A stretch of 36,165 nt of DNA, taken from contig JAHDCI010000031.1 of assembly GCA_020629955.1 (NCBI GenBank), forward strand, positions 1 through 36,165, read 5' to 3'. Each line of letters begins with the position of its first letter. Position 1 is the first letter of the stretch. Shown here in pieces: positions 8,681 to 17,399 of this stretch. The notes under the pieces were generated by a model. The model saw only the letters and a list, made by a program, of their open reading frames with translations, did no database searches and had not been told where the DNA came from. The position numbers and the translations under genes were made by a program. This stretch comes from Myxococcota bacterium (GTDB lineage: Bacteria; Myxococcota_A; Polyangia; Polyangiales; Houyiibacteriaceae).

Positions 8681-11257
8681 TCAGTCGCCCACGACTTCTT
8701 CAACCGTTGCGGGTCCTTCAAAGGGAGGGCGAACGCTGCCGAGGGCATCGGTTCTTGAGATCCATGTCGAGCCGTCGGCGCCGCGGAAGAGAAGCAAGCG
8801 TTCCGCCGCTGGGACACCGCGCGCGATTGGAAAGGTCAGCTCTCCTTCAACCGGGGGTTCAAGCTCGGATGTCGTGGCGCAGGTTGCCAGCTCTGGATAG
8901 GGGGACTCGGTGCATTCCTGCAGAGCCGTTTCTGACGCGCGCCGAAGGCGTGGCGGGAGGTCAACGCTTCGCATCCAGCGGATTGCCGCAAGCTTTACGG
9001 CGATACTCTCTTGGTCCTGAAAGAGAGTTACCGGATCCATTTCGTCGCAGAGCTCCTGACGTGCGGCGAGCGCCAGAACAAGATTGGCCATCTCCGCTTG
9101 GCTCGTTGCTGAGCGAAGTCCCGAGCACAAGCTCTCCCGGGAAAGGCTCTCGCCAGAAAGGGCCTCGTGAACGGCGAGGTGAGCGATGGCCCACGATGCG
9201 GCAATTCTGGACGGGGCTGCAAGACGCGGCTGAGATTGGAGTGTCTGAATATCCTCGGCGCTTGCAGCTGCACCAAACCACCCGAATCCGGCAAGCGCTG
9301 CGCGACGAATGTCGCGGTCTTGCTCACCTGCGAGGTTCCGGACGATATCCCGAATTTCCGCGTTGTCTGCCGCGTGTGGCGCGAGAACCTCTACGGCGCG
9401 GGAACGCGTTTGCGACGTTCCGCGCGCGGTCAGTTGCACCAGCAGCGCAAGAGCGTGTGGGCTGTGCGCTGCGAGCGGGGAAAGCGCATCAATCGCTGGG
9501 CCGCTGATGCGAGAATCTCGTCGACGCGCGAACGAGAAAACGATATCCGCGGCCTCACGCTTCATCTCGGCGTCACTTTCCGGGTTCGAGAGAGGCCCTC
9601 GAAGCGCCAGCAGGACGGCTCGTCGGTCGGTCGCGGTGCGGCGAACCAAAAGCTCTAGCAGCGCCGGGATGACTTCGACTGAGTCCGCGCGTCCGATCGC
9701 AAGGGCGGCCTCGAAGCGGACGCGCGCGGAGTCGGAATCGAGCAACGCAAGCAGGCTTGAACTCGCTGCTTGTTCACCTTGGGCGCCAAGCGCTTGAATC
9801 GCTGCGAGACGAACCGTGTCATTATCCGCCTCCGTATACGGGCGGATCACCTGAAAGGCTCGTTCAGAGCGAATCGCCCCGAGTGAAGCGAGGAGAGAGG
9901 CTTGGTCGGAAGGGACGGTGCTTTGTTGTAGCGCAACCGCGATTGGGTCGATCGCGAGGCCATTCGGAGGACAGCGCTCGAAGTAAAGCCGGCGCGCTTG
10001 GTGCACATTCGGACGAGCGCGACTGGAGGCGTAGAGGCGCCCGACATCTCCCGCGGTGCGAATCGATGGCAATGTCGCGGTCCTCCCGGTGATCGCACCG
10101 GTGTCGAGGTTGCTTAGCAACGGGATCAGAGAATCGGTTCCGCCGACAAGGGCGAGCGCATAGTACACCGCGCCGTAGCCGCGTTCGTGAAGTGCCAGTA
10201 AGCGCTGTTCCAAGTCGGGCACCCCATCCGGTCCTGGGGTGAGGCGCTCCAGCCTGCGTTCGATGAGGGGCAGCAAGGTGAGTCGTTGCTGTGCCGGTGC
10301 GGCTGCGAGGAAATCGATCAATGTCGCGTTTAACGTTTCGTCCTCGACGAGCTCCAGCTGCGCCGAGATCAAAAACGGGGAGACCACGGAGGTCTGAGGA
10401 CTGGTCGAGGGCGCGAGCATGGCGACGAGCGCCGCCCGCGCCGACTCGTTTTCGCTCAGTGCTCCGAGCGCGCGAACGGCGGCTTCCGCGTGACGCGTCG
10501 AAGGCGACCGCGAGAGCTGAACGAGCGTTCCAATCGCGGAATCTCCGCCGAGCTGGCCGAGGGCGCCGATGGCCGCGAGTGCGACATTTTCATCATCATC
10601 TTCTGCGAGAAGTTGAAGTGCGCTCTCACCTCGAACATCCCCGCTTCGTGCGAGGGCGTGGATCACCGCCATACGCACTTCCGGGACCTCGTCTCGTGCG
10701 CGTCCTACGAGCGGGACGGTAACCCGTGGGTCGTTTCGTTCGCCGAGCGCTTCGGCGGCGCGAATGCGGACATTGTCATCATCGTCATCAAGCCGAGCGG
10801 CGATCGGGGCAATGACGGCAGAGTCGCTATGGCTGGCGAGTGCGCCAACCGCTGCCGCGCGTACGCTCGCGTCGCTATCCCCCAGCGCGCGAATCAGCGC
10901 TTCTCGTTCCTCCGGGCCTTCGAAGCGAGCAAGCGAGCGAGCGGCCTGCGCGCGAGCCTCGGGTTCGATATCGTCGAGCCACGTGATGAGGACCGGCCTT
11001 GCGGCATCGTATCCGTGATGGGCCGCGACATCCGCAGCCGCCGCGCGAACGCGTGCGTCGTCATCTTGGAGACCCCGGAGGATGAGTGTTTCGACCTCTG
11101 ATCGGGGGTAGACCACCAATCTGGAGAGAAGCTCGGCGCGTTCGATCGGGCCGGCGTTCTCATACGTCGAGGAGACCTGTTGATGATCGCCACTCCACTC
11201 AAAGCCGGTCGTGCTCAGAAGAAGGACAATGGCTCCGATGATGCGCCGCTTCGCCAC
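8681..11257 (-). CDS. Exported HEAT-repeat protein
   Basis: This 858-residue protein starts with GTG, preceded by AAAGGTGGT. A short N-terminal hydrophobic stretch (IIGAIVLLLSTTGF) suggests export. Residues about 60-290 and 430-720 are PBS-lyase/HEAT-type helical repeats, with recurring patterns such as DDDARVRAAAADVAAHHG and DSDASVRAAAVGALASH. The extreme C-terminus (about 795-858) is a different, strand-rich segment. HEAT solenoids bind proteins, so no enzymatic role is expected. The gene ends 95 bases before tamA on the same strand. It may therefore be an accessory of the TamAB module, which is inference from position only. Confidence 0.85.
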   Translation of the reverse strand: MAKRRIIGAIVLLLSTTGFEWSGDHQQVSSTYENAGPIERAELLSRLVVYPRSEVETLILRGLQDDDARVRAAAADVAAHHGYDAARPVLITWLDDIEPEARAQAARSLARFEGPEEREALIRALGDSDASVRAAAVGALASHSDSAVIAPIAARLDDDDDNVRIRAAEALGERNDPRVTVPLVGRARDEVPEVRMAVIHALARSGDVRGESALQLLAEDDDENVALAAIGALGQLGGDSAIGTLVQLSRSPSTRHAEAAVRALGALSENESARAALVAMLAPSTSPQTSVVSPFLISAQLELVEDETLNATLIDFLAAAPAQQRLTLLPLIERRLERLTPGPDGVPDLEQRLLALHERGYGAVYYALALVGGTDSLIPLLSNLDTGAITGRTATLPSIRTAGDVGRLYASSRARPNVHQARRLYFERCPPNGLAIDPIAVALQQSTVPSDQASLLASLGAIRSERAFQVIRPYTEADNDTVRLAAIQALGAQGEQAASSSLLALLDSDSARVRFEAALAIGRADSVEVIPALLELLVRRTATDRRAVLLALRGPLSNPESDAEMKREAADIVFSFARRRDSRISGPAIDALSPLAAHSPHALALLVQLTARGTSQTRSRAVEVLAPHAADNAEIRDIVRNLAGEQDRDIRRAALAGFGWFGAAASAEDIQTLQSQPRLAAPSRIAASWAIAHLAVHEALSGESLSRESLCSGLRSATSQAEMANLVLALAARQELCDEMDPVTLFQDQESIAVKLAAIRWMRSVDLPPRLRRASETALQECTESPYPELATCATTSELEPPVEGELTFPIARGVPAAERLLLFRGADGSTWISRTDALGSVRPPFEGPATVEEVVGD

Positions 11258-11446
11258 ACCACCTTTTACCTCGAAGTTTCCGTGTTTGCATCTGATTTTG
11301 CGACTCGAACTCGAGATTCGGGTATGAGAAATCCCCCGTCCAAGGGGCCTGCGTTCGCGTGAGTTCGCCGCGGAGAGCGATCGCGTTTCCCCGCCCGAAA
11401 TATGCCGAGCGCTTGCGTAGCTTCAGATCCGATACAGATTCGGCGG

Positions 11447-12865
11447 ATGTCCGTCCGCCGCTACCACGTTCAGACCTTTGGCTGCCAGATGAACGTTCAC
11501 GATTCCGAGCGGATCGAGGACGTTTTGGAAGGCGCGGGATACGAGCCCGCGACCGACGAGCGCGATGCGGACGTCATCGTGGTGAACACCTGCAGCGTTC
11601 GCGAAAAAGCGGAGCATAAGATGCTCTCGTTGGTCGGGCGTTTTCGGGAACTCAAGGAAGCGCGCCCGGAACTCCGCGTGGTCGCGGCGGGCTGTGTCGC
11701 TCAGCAAGAAGGGGAGAAGTTGCTCAAAAAGAGTGACCTTCTCGACGTGATTCTTGGTCCGGATAATATTCCGGAACTTCCTGGAATCCTTAAGAATATC
11801 GACGATGGTGCACCGCGTACGGTGCGCACCGTTTTCGACGAAATCTCACCATCGTTCCTCATGGCCACGCCTCGAAGTAACTCTGTCTCCGCGTTCGTGA
11901 CGGTGATGAAGGGGTGCGACGAGCGATGCACGTACTGCGTTGTTCCCAATACGCGCGGACCGGAGCGTTACCGTCCTGCGGACGACATCGTGGAGGAGAT
12001 TAAGCAACTGGTCGATTCCGGGGTTCGCGAGATCACGCTGCTCGGACAGACCGTAAACAGCTGGTACGACCCATCGGCGCTCGACGAGAAGCCCACCAGC
12101 AAGCGCGCTCCGTCGGGCTCCCGTTTTGCGCTGCTCCTTCGCCGCATCGCGGCCGAAGTTCCGAACTTGCAGCGTCTTCGGTACACCTCGCCGCACCCAC
12201 GACATCTCACCCAGCCGCTCATTGCGGCGCACGCCGAGCTTTCGATCCTGCCCCGGCATATGCATCTCCCGGTTCAGTCCGGATCGGACGGGGTGCTTCG
12301 TCGCATGTCGCGCCGATACACCGCGGAGGAATATCTCAAGCGCGTGAACCAGTTGAAGAGCGCGGTGCCCGGATTGACGTTATCGACGGACCTCATCGTT
12401 GGCTTTCCGGGTGAAACCGAGGAAGATTTCTTGGCGACTCTTGAGCTCGTGCGAAACGCCGGCTTTGTTAGCGCGTTTGCCTTTAAATACTCGGAACGCC
12501 CGGATACTCCCGCGATTGCGATGGGGGATGACGTGACCAACGCCGAAAAGTCCGAGCGCCTCCAGCGGCTCTTCGAGGTCGTGGGCGAGCAGCAGCGCAC
12601 CCACCTCAAGAGCTTGGTGGGCACGACAACAAAGGTGCTTGTTGAGAGCGAGAGCGGCGGGCGTTTTTCGGGGCGCTCCGAGCGCCACGAGATCGTGCAC
12701 GTTCAAATGAAGGAAGGTGAGAATCCTATCGGCGAGATGGTCGAAGCGACGATTATTCAGGCCTTTGATCATAGCCTCCTCGCGGCCGGTCCCGGAGTGG
12801 ACCCCGCAACTGTTCCTTCTCGTGCTCCAAAGGCGCGGACGAAGCTCCCGGTCGTCGGCGCTTGA
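11447..12865 (+). CDS. miaB: MiaB, tRNA-2-methylthio-N6-dimethylallyladenosine synthase
   Basis: MiaB is a radical-SAM methylthiotransferase that adds a methylthio group to isopentenyl-adenosine 37 of tRNAs. The 472-residue protein shows all six cluster ligands: C13 (FGCQMN), C49 (NTCSVREKA) and C83 (AGCVAQQ) for the auxiliary cluster, and C157-x3-C161-x2-C164 (GCDERCTYC) for the radical-SAM cluster. A C-terminal TRAM domain starts at about residue 390. The ATG at 11447 (MSVRRYHVQTFGCQMN) is preferred over an in-frame ATG at 11402, because the family normally begins close to the QTFGCQMN motif. The region 11258-11446 separates it from the divergent HEAT gene. A VanZ gene follows after 22 bases, so the two probably share a transcript. 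Confidence 0.95.
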   Translation: MSVRRYHVQTFGCQMNVHDSERIEDVLEGAGYEPATDERDADVIVVNTCSVREKAEHKMLSLVGRFRELKEARPELRVVAAGCVAQQEGEKLLKKSDLLDVILGPDNIPELPGILKNIDDGAPRTVRTVFDEISPSFLMATPRSNSVSAFVTVMKGCDERCTYCVVPNTRGPERYRPADDIVEEIKQLVDSGVREITLLGQTVNSWYDPSALDEKPTSKRAPSGSRFALLLRRIAAEVPNLQRLRYTSPHPRHLTQPLIAAHAELSILPRHMHLPVQSGSDGVLRRMSRRYTAEEYLKRVNQLKSAVPGLTLSTDLIVGFPGETEEDFLATLELVRNAGFVSAFAFKYSERPDTPAIAMGDDVTNAEKSERLQRLFEVVGEQQRTHLKSLVGTTTKVLVESESGGRFSGRSERHEIVHVQMKEGENPIGEMVEATIIQAFDHSLLAAGPGVDPATVPSRAPKARTKLPVVGA

Positions 12866-12887
12866 GGATTTTTCGATAGAGCGGCGC

Positions 12888-13334
12888 ATGCGTAGGGACC
12901 TCGTTCGCGCCTGGTTGCCTGTCGGCGCTTATATGGCGCTGATCTTTCTGCTGAGCTCTATGAGCCTGCCCGGAGCGCCCGTTTCCCGAATTCCCTTCGG
13001 CGACAAGGGCGCTCACTTTTTGGAGTACCTGGTTCTCGGCGCGTTGTGCGCGCGAGCCTGCACGATGACGTGGCCAAAGCGCCCCCTCTCTCGAACCGTA
13101 CTCCTCGGTATTTTTGTCGCGTCAGCCTGGGGCTTCTCCGACGAGATTCATCAGGCGTTCGTGCCGAGTCGAAGCGCCGACTATCGAGATTGGTTTGCGG
13201 ACACGTTCGGGGCTCTTGTGGGTGGGGCGCTCGCGTACGCTTTGCTTCGATTTCGGCGGCGAGACCGCCACGAGACTAACCCTGAATCTTCGCCAGCTCC
13301 GACGCGGGAAACGGGATCTGAGCCGACGCGATAA
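12888..13334 (+). CDS. VanZ-family membrane protein
   Basis: This 148-residue protein has about four membrane helices. Conserved VanZ features are FGDKGAHFLEYLVLG near residue 37 and GFSDEIHQAFVPSRSADYRD, followed by WFADTFGALVGG. The family includes VanZ of teicoplanin resistance, but most members have no assigned function and may act on cell-envelope lipids or phosphate-linked polymers. The start at 12888 lies 22 bases after the miaB stop and precedes the first hydrophobic helix. The last 59 bases overlap the convergent M50 protease gene, so the polar tail (about 125-148) is coded by DNA used on both strands. Confidence 0.85.
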   Translation: MRRDLVRAWLPVGAYMALIFLLSSMSLPGAPVSRIPFGDKGAHFLEYLVLGALCARACTMTWPKRPLSRTVLLGIFVASAWGFSDEIHQAFVPSRSADYRDWFADTFGALVGGALAYALLRFRRRDRHETNPESSPAPTRETGSEPTR

Positions 13335-14397
13335 ACGCGTTCGCTCGCTCAAAAGCCTCCGCGCCGATCACGGCTTCGACATACCGCTTTCGCACAAATT
13401 CGTCCGGCGCTTGAAGTAGGGCCGTCTCCAATGGGTCCAGCGCGAGCGGATGTTTGCCCATTTTCACGAGAATGGCCCCGGCGAGCGAAGGATCGGGGGT
13501 TCGCTCTCCGGAAAGCGAGTGCAGCGCGTTCCAGGCTCGATCGAGTCTGCCAGCGAGAAACTCTCCCCACGCAACCATATGAAGGGCTTCGTCGCGCTCC
13601 GCGTGGCTTTCCGCTCTTGCGACAAGTGCCTGTCCACATGCGCTGGCGACTTCGCCTCGTCCCTCCACAATCGCGCTTTCTCCGCGCGCTACGAGAACCG
13701 ATTTCGGTTCGATCACGTCGCCCTGAAGACCCGCTTCCTGACGCGCGCGAAGCATCCGGATGACTTCCCAGTTTTTGTAGCCGAAAAGGCCCATGAAGAT
13801 GACGAGGAAGAACATCTTGGAGAAGACGCCGAAAAGAAATACCAAGCCGAGCACGAAGAGCGAAACGTAGTGCGCGTACAAAATTCCCTTTTCGCCTCCG
13901 AACTTACGGAACGCAGCGATCATGATTTGACCGCCGTCGAGCGGCACCACGGGGACCAGGTTAAAGAGCGACCAGATCAGATTCGCAAAGGTGAACATGA
14001 CCATGGCGTACTGACCGAGGGTCCAGTTTTCGGGATTTTCGATGCTTGGAAAGAGGCCGAGGGCGAAGCCCGCGGCGATACCGATGGTGCCGAGCACAAT
14101 CCCGACCATCGGCCCGGCGAGGCTCACCAGAATGCTCTTGCCCGGCGGCAGTTCGCGGCGTTCTTCCCATGTGGTGAGTCCGCTCAGAAAGCCGAGTTCG
14201 ATCGCAGGGGTGAGGCCGAAGGCGCGGCCGACCAGTGCATGACCGAGCTCGTGCATCAGGATGGCTTGAAAGACGATCGCGATGACGATCGGCAAGGCTG
14301 CGGGACCGAAGGTCCCATTCCAGATCAGGAGACCGGTGAGAAGAAACCACGCTGTGATGCGGATCGGGATTCCGAAAAGTCGAAAGGTCAGTGACAC
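13276..14397 (-). CDS. M50 family (site-2 protease-like) membrane metalloprotease
   Basis: The 373-residue protein is an intramembrane zinc metalloprotease of the rhomboid-unrelated M50/S2P group. The zinc motif HELGH (residues 49-53) lies in a membrane helix, and the third ligand is in NLVPVVPLDGG (D154). SLAGPMVGI at 92-100 is also typical. Around six hydrophobic helices occupy residues 10-215. The cytosolic C-terminal part (about 235-373) is helical and TPR-like, and could bind substrate or a regulator. It starts with GTG. The gene lies 73 bases after the thioredoxin-fold gene on the same strand. No anti-sigma factor partner is seen nearby, so its substrate is unknown. Confidence 0.88.
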   Translation of the reverse strand: MSLTFRLFGIPIRITAWFLLTGLLIWNGTFGPAALPIVIAIVFQAILMHELGHALVGRAFGLTPAIELGFLSGLTTWEERRELPPGKSILVSLAGPMVGIVLGTIGIAAGFALGLFPSIENPENWTLGQYAMVMFTFANLIWSLFNLVPVVPLDGGQIMIAAFRKFGGEKGILYAHYVSLFVLGLVFLFGVFSKMFFLVIFMGLFGYKNWEVIRMLRARQEAGLQGDVIEPKSVLVARGESAIVEGRGEVASACGQALVARAESHAERDEALHMVAWGEFLAGRLDRAWNALHSLSGERTPDPSLAGAILVKMGKHPLALDPLETALLQAPDEFVRKRYVEAVIGAEAFERANAFIASAQIPFPASELAKIQG

Positions 14398-14470
14398 GTC
14401 TCTGAACGTGTGTTCGTTTTGGCCGGCGCGCCACCCGGAGCCACCACCTGGAGCGCTGGGTGCCTGAGCA

Positions 14471-15070
14471 TCAATCTCCGCGCTTGCTGCTCAGGAGAGC
14501 CTCCTCCACGAAATCCATTCGATCTTGACCCCAAAAGATCTCGCCTTCGACAACGAATCCCGGAGCGCCCGGTAGGCCGGCAGCGCGTGCGGCGTCGGTC
14601 TCCGCGCGTAACGCATCTTTGAGCGATGTTTCTGAAAAGCGGTCGAGCGGAAACACGCTTCCCTGGGTTTCTTCAAAAACCGCTGCGATGTTTTCCTTGG
14701 TGGGCGCGAAATCCTCGGCCCAGATCAGGTGCATCAATTGCGCGACAAAAGGAGCGCGAGCTTCGTCTTCTAAGGCCAAGGTCGCTCGCAACGCGTCGAC
14801 CGTTCGGAGCGGAAACCCGCTCGGAAATCGGAAGGGAACCTGATACCGCTTCGCGAACCGCGCGATATCTTGCATCAAGTATTTCTGCTTCGCGGCCGGA
14901 AAACTCGCGATCGGCACGAGCGGCGTGCCGAGCTCACGAAAGAGTGCGCCAAGGAGGAATGGTCGGTATCGCACCTGGGCGTTTGTCCGCTGTGCAAGCG
15001 CCTCCACTTGCGTCGCCGCGAGGTACGCGAAAGGGGAGCTGTAGTCGAAGAAGAAGTCGAATGTTTTCAT
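14471..15070 (-). CDS. DsbA-fold oxidoreductase / 2-hydroxychromene-2-carboxylate isomerase-like protein
   Basis: This 199-residue protein has a thioredoxin fold with an all-helical insertion, as in HCCA isomerases and kappa-class glutathione transferases. The N-terminus FDFFFDYSSPFAYLAA carries serines 11-12 where DsbA has CxxC, matching the glutathione-dependent isomerase subgroup. The late motif LPGAPGFVVEGEIFWGQDRM corresponds to the cis-Pro and substrate-facing segment. There is no signal peptide, so it should be cytoplasmic. It lies nine bases after nth on the same strand and is probably cotranscribed with it. The true substrate cannot be read from sequence. Aromatic-degradation genes are absent here, so a general detoxification role is likelier. 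Confidence 0.8.
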   Translation of the reverse strand: MKTFDFFFDYSSPFAYLAATQVEALAQRTNAQVRYRPFLLGALFRELGTPLVPIASFPAAKQKYLMQDIARFAKRYQVPFRFPSGFPLRTVDALRATLALEDEARAPFVAQLMHLIWAEDFAPTKENIAAVFEETQGSVFPLDRFSETSLKDALRAETDAARAAGLPGAPGFVVEGEIFWGQDRMDFVEEALLSSKRGD

Positions 15071-15079
15071 GTTCTTAGA

Positions 15080-15778
15080 TCATGGCTTTCTCGGTTTTGT
15101 CGGTGCCTTCTTTTTCTTCTTTGGGGCGTTCATTTTCGCCTCTTCCGCAATCCGCTTTTTGGTCGCAGCCCAGCCGCAAATCGGGCACGCACTCAGATCG
15201 TGGTATCGAGCAGGGCAATACTCGCGGCCGAAGAAAATGATCTGAAGGTGCAGATCGTTCCATGTCTCCTCGGGAAAGAGCCCCTTTAGGTCCTTTTCGG
15301 TCTGAGCCACATTCTTTCCATTCGAGAGCCCCCAGCGCGCAGCGAGCCGGTGGATATGGGTGTCGACCGGAAATGCCGGAATGCCAAACGATTGCGCCTG
15401 GACCACTTGGGCCGTCTTATGGCCCACTCCCGGCAACGCCTCGAGATCATCGAGTCCAGAGGGAACTTCGCCCTCGTGTCGCTCGAGGAGCAGCTCGCTC
15501 ATGCGCTTAAGGTTTTTGGCCTTCGTTGGCGCCAAGCCGATTTCGCGGATCGCTTCCCGGATCGCCTCAACCTCCAGCGCGGCCATTGACTTCGCATCGG
15601 GCGCAAGCGCGAAGAGACCAGGCGTGACCTCGTTCACCTTTTTGTCGGTGGTTTGGGCACTGAGCATCACCGCGACGAGGAGCGTAAACGGGTCGCTATG
15701 GTCGAGGGGAACGGGAGTCTCCGGATAGAGCTCTTCGAGCATCTCGCGGATCCGGTCGGCCTTCTCTTGGCGTTTCAT
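15080..15778 (-). CDS. nth: Endonuclease III (base-excision DNA glycosylase/AP lyase)
   Basis: Nth removes oxidised pyrimidines and cleaves the abasic site. The 232-residue protein has the helix-hairpin-helix LPGVGHKTA with catalytic K121, and the catalytic aspartate D139 in PVDTHIHRLA. The iron-sulfur loop is unusual: C188, C198 and C201 are present (spacing x9 then x2), while the fourth ligand expected about six residues later is not seen in GWAATKKRIAEEAK. A lysine-rich tail (220-232) may add DNA binding. It is the first gene of a minus-strand run continuing into the thioredoxin-fold gene. The glycosylase call is firm. Whether it carries a 4Fe-4S cluster is uncertain. Confidence 0.92.
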   Translation of the reverse strand: MKRQEKADRIREMLEELYPETPVPLDHSDPFTLLVAVMLSAQTTDKKVNEVTPGLFALAPDAKSMAALEVEAIREAIREIGLAPTKAKNLKRMSELLLERHEGEVPSGLDDLEALPGVGHKTAQVVQAQSFGIPAFPVDTHIHRLAARWGLSNGKNVAQTEKDLKGLFPEETWNDLHLQIIFFGREYCPARYHDLSACPICGWAATKKRIAEEAKMNAPKKKKKAPTKPRKP

Positions 15779-15826
15779 GAACGGAGCATACGCCGCATAC
15801 GCACCGGCTCAACCGCGAAGCGACGA

Positions 15827-15858
15827 AACGAAAAGGCGCCACGAAATCGTGACGCCTT
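15827..15858 (-). terminator. Rho-independent terminator of the DUF547 gene
   Basis: On the minus strand the arms AAGGCGTCAC and GTGGCGCCTT (15858-15833) pair over 10 bp, with one G-T wobble, around a 6-base loop. A TTTTCG run follows. The hairpin begins about 20 bases after the DUF547 stop codon. The T-run is short, so efficiency is uncertain. Confidence 0.75.
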
Positions 15859-15878
15859 CGCGGAGCCGAGGGGGGGAT

Positions 15879-16697
15879 TCAGTTCGCGGCGTTGATATCC
15901 CAGTTGTAATCCGTGAACCGGACATTCTGCGCGGCTGCGGCTCGGAACGCTTCTCGCTGCGCCTCTGGGAGCTGGGAAGCGACGAACTCGATGACGCCAT
16001 CGCGTCCCCCAAAATCATCGGCGAACCAGTCGAAGATGGAGCTCAAGGCAACGCCATTCTCTTCGATTTCCGTATTTGCTCGCACAAACTCTCGGGCGGC
16101 TTGACGCATCGTGCGGCGGATGGTTTCGGGCCGCATCGCCTGGGGCCGTAGGCGAGGGCAGCCTCGGGATGCGCAGTTCACGACGAAATGGATGCGCTTT
16201 TCGCGGAAACGCCGCCGAATGATGTTGTTCTCGAGATCGTTGAGGGTCATTCGGCGCCCGGCGACCCGATAGCGAGTCCCGTCGAAGAAACCGTCTACAC
16301 GCATCACACTCTGCATCGGCCAGGCGTCCACGACTGCCTTCAACACCAACGCGTTGTATGCGTTGATATAGAAGGCGAGCTTCTCGTTTCGAGTCCAGCA
16401 ATCCGCGATCTCTCGGGCGCCGACCTGCTCAACGAATCGGTTGAGCGCGGCCCGTCCGGACTGCGAGTTTCGCAGGGCTGCGTAGCGAACCCGTCCATTT
16501 CGACGCACGAAGGGCTGCAGAACTTCCGATTCAAACTCGTCCACGCCGAGGGGCTGCTGATGGGATTCGAGGTTGCTGCAACGCTCGGCCGTGTCTACGT
16601 TCGCGGGACGCGCTGGCGCTTGGGCCCCAGCGCTTGTGCCCTGAGAACACGCCAAGATGAGAGAAGAAAAAACGAGAACTGCGGTGCGAGTGGTCAT
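15879..16697 (-). CDS. DUF547 domain lipoprotein
   Basis: This 272-residue protein has an N-terminal signal ending in a lipobox (LILAC, C17), so it is probably anchored to a membrane facing the periplasm. The DUF547 core spans about 55-240, with its usual motifs: W101...FYINAYNALVLKAV (109-122), TLNDLENNIIRRRF (151-164), and RIHFVVNCASRGCPRL (168-183). The fold is related to papain-like/transglutaminase-like proteins, and the conserved Cys/His could be catalytic, but no activity is established for the family. It is a single-gene unit: it is divergent from recX across a 114-base gap and is followed by its own terminator. Confidence 0.88.
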   Translation of the reverse strand: MTTRTAVLVFSSLILACSQGTSAGAQAPARPANVDTAERCSNLESHQQPLGVDEFESEVLQPFVRRNGRVRYAALRNSQSGRAALNRFVEQVGAREIADCWTRNEKLAFYINAYNALVLKAVVDAWPMQSVMRVDGFFDGTRYRVAGRRMTLNDLENNIIRRRFREKRIHFVVNCASRGCPRLRPQAMRPETIRRTMRQAAREFVRANTEIEENGVALSSIFDWFADDFGGRDGVIEFVASQLPEAQREAFRAAAAQNVRFTDYNWDINAAN

Positions 16698-16811
16698 TGC
16701 TTGGGATTATGGACGAGCGTCGAGCCCGTTACATTCACGCCCTCGATTGTCCTCCAAATCCAGTTCCAAAACCATCTTCTCGAACAACCCCGCTTCGCAG
16801 GGATCTGGCGC

Positions 16812-17399
16812 GTGAGCGACGAAACAGAGTCGCTTTTCGGAGGGGGTGAGCGTCGTTCACGCCGAAAAAAGCGTGGGCGAGAGGAAACACCCGAGCGTTT
16901 AAAGGAAGCCGCACTTCGTTACCTCGGGCAACGCGAAACGTCGGTGGACCGCCTTCGAACGGTACTTTTGCGCCGCGTGGATCGCAGCGTGCGCCGTTTC
17001 GGGAGCGATCCCGAGCCGCTGAAGCAGGCCGTCGAGGAAACGGTGGAATACTGCCGGCGCATCGGATACGTGGACGACCAGCGCTTCTCCGAGATGAAAT
17101 CTCGTTCGATGCAGAAGGCAGGCAAAAGCCGTCGAAAGATTGCGCAGACCCTTCGAAGCTACGGAGTGGACCGGGACCTGATCGAGAGCAGCACCGAGGA
17201 TCAAGACGAACTGCAAACGGCGAGAGTATTTGTCCGCAAGAAGCGTTTGCTGCGTCATCTGGAGGGCATTGAGACGCTACCTCGCATGGAACAGATGAAA
17301 GCGAAGCGGAAGGCCTTAGCCTCGCTCGCCCGACAAGGATTCGGCTACGATATTGCGAGCCGGGCGCTGGAGCTAGAAGCCTCTGGCGAGAATGAATGA
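16812..17399 (+). CDS. recX: RecX-family regulatory protein
   Basis: RecX proteins bind RecA filaments and limit recombinase activity. This 195-residue, highly basic protein shows the three-helix repeats of the family: ALRYLGQRETSVDRLRTVLL, then VEYCRRIGYVDDQRFSEM, then KSRRKIAQTLRSYGVDRDLI. The reading frame stays open far upstream because it runs antisense through the DUF547 gene. The GTG at 16812 is chosen because AGGGA lies about nine bases before it and the protein then has a normal RecX length. recA is not in the window. The last four bases (ATGA) overlap the TraB/GumN start, so the two are translationally coupled. Confidence 0.85.
   Translation: MSDETESLFGGGERRSRRKKRGREETPERLKEAALRYLGQRETSVDRLRTVLLRRVDRSVRRFGSDPEPLKQAVEETVEYCRRIGYVDDQRFSEMKSRSMQKAGKSRRKIAQTLRSYGVDRDLIESSTEDQDELQTARVFVRKKRLLRHLEGIETLPRMEQMKAKRKALASLARQGFGYDIASRALELEASGENE

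Noticed and set aside
8383-9507. A 374-codon plus-strand frame
   Set aside because: Antisense across tamA and the HEAT gene; Arg-rich with no domain.
13450-14394. A 314-codon plus-strand frame
   Set aside because: Antisense to the M50 protease; its Asp/His/Glu richness mirrors the hydrophobic codons of the membrane protein.
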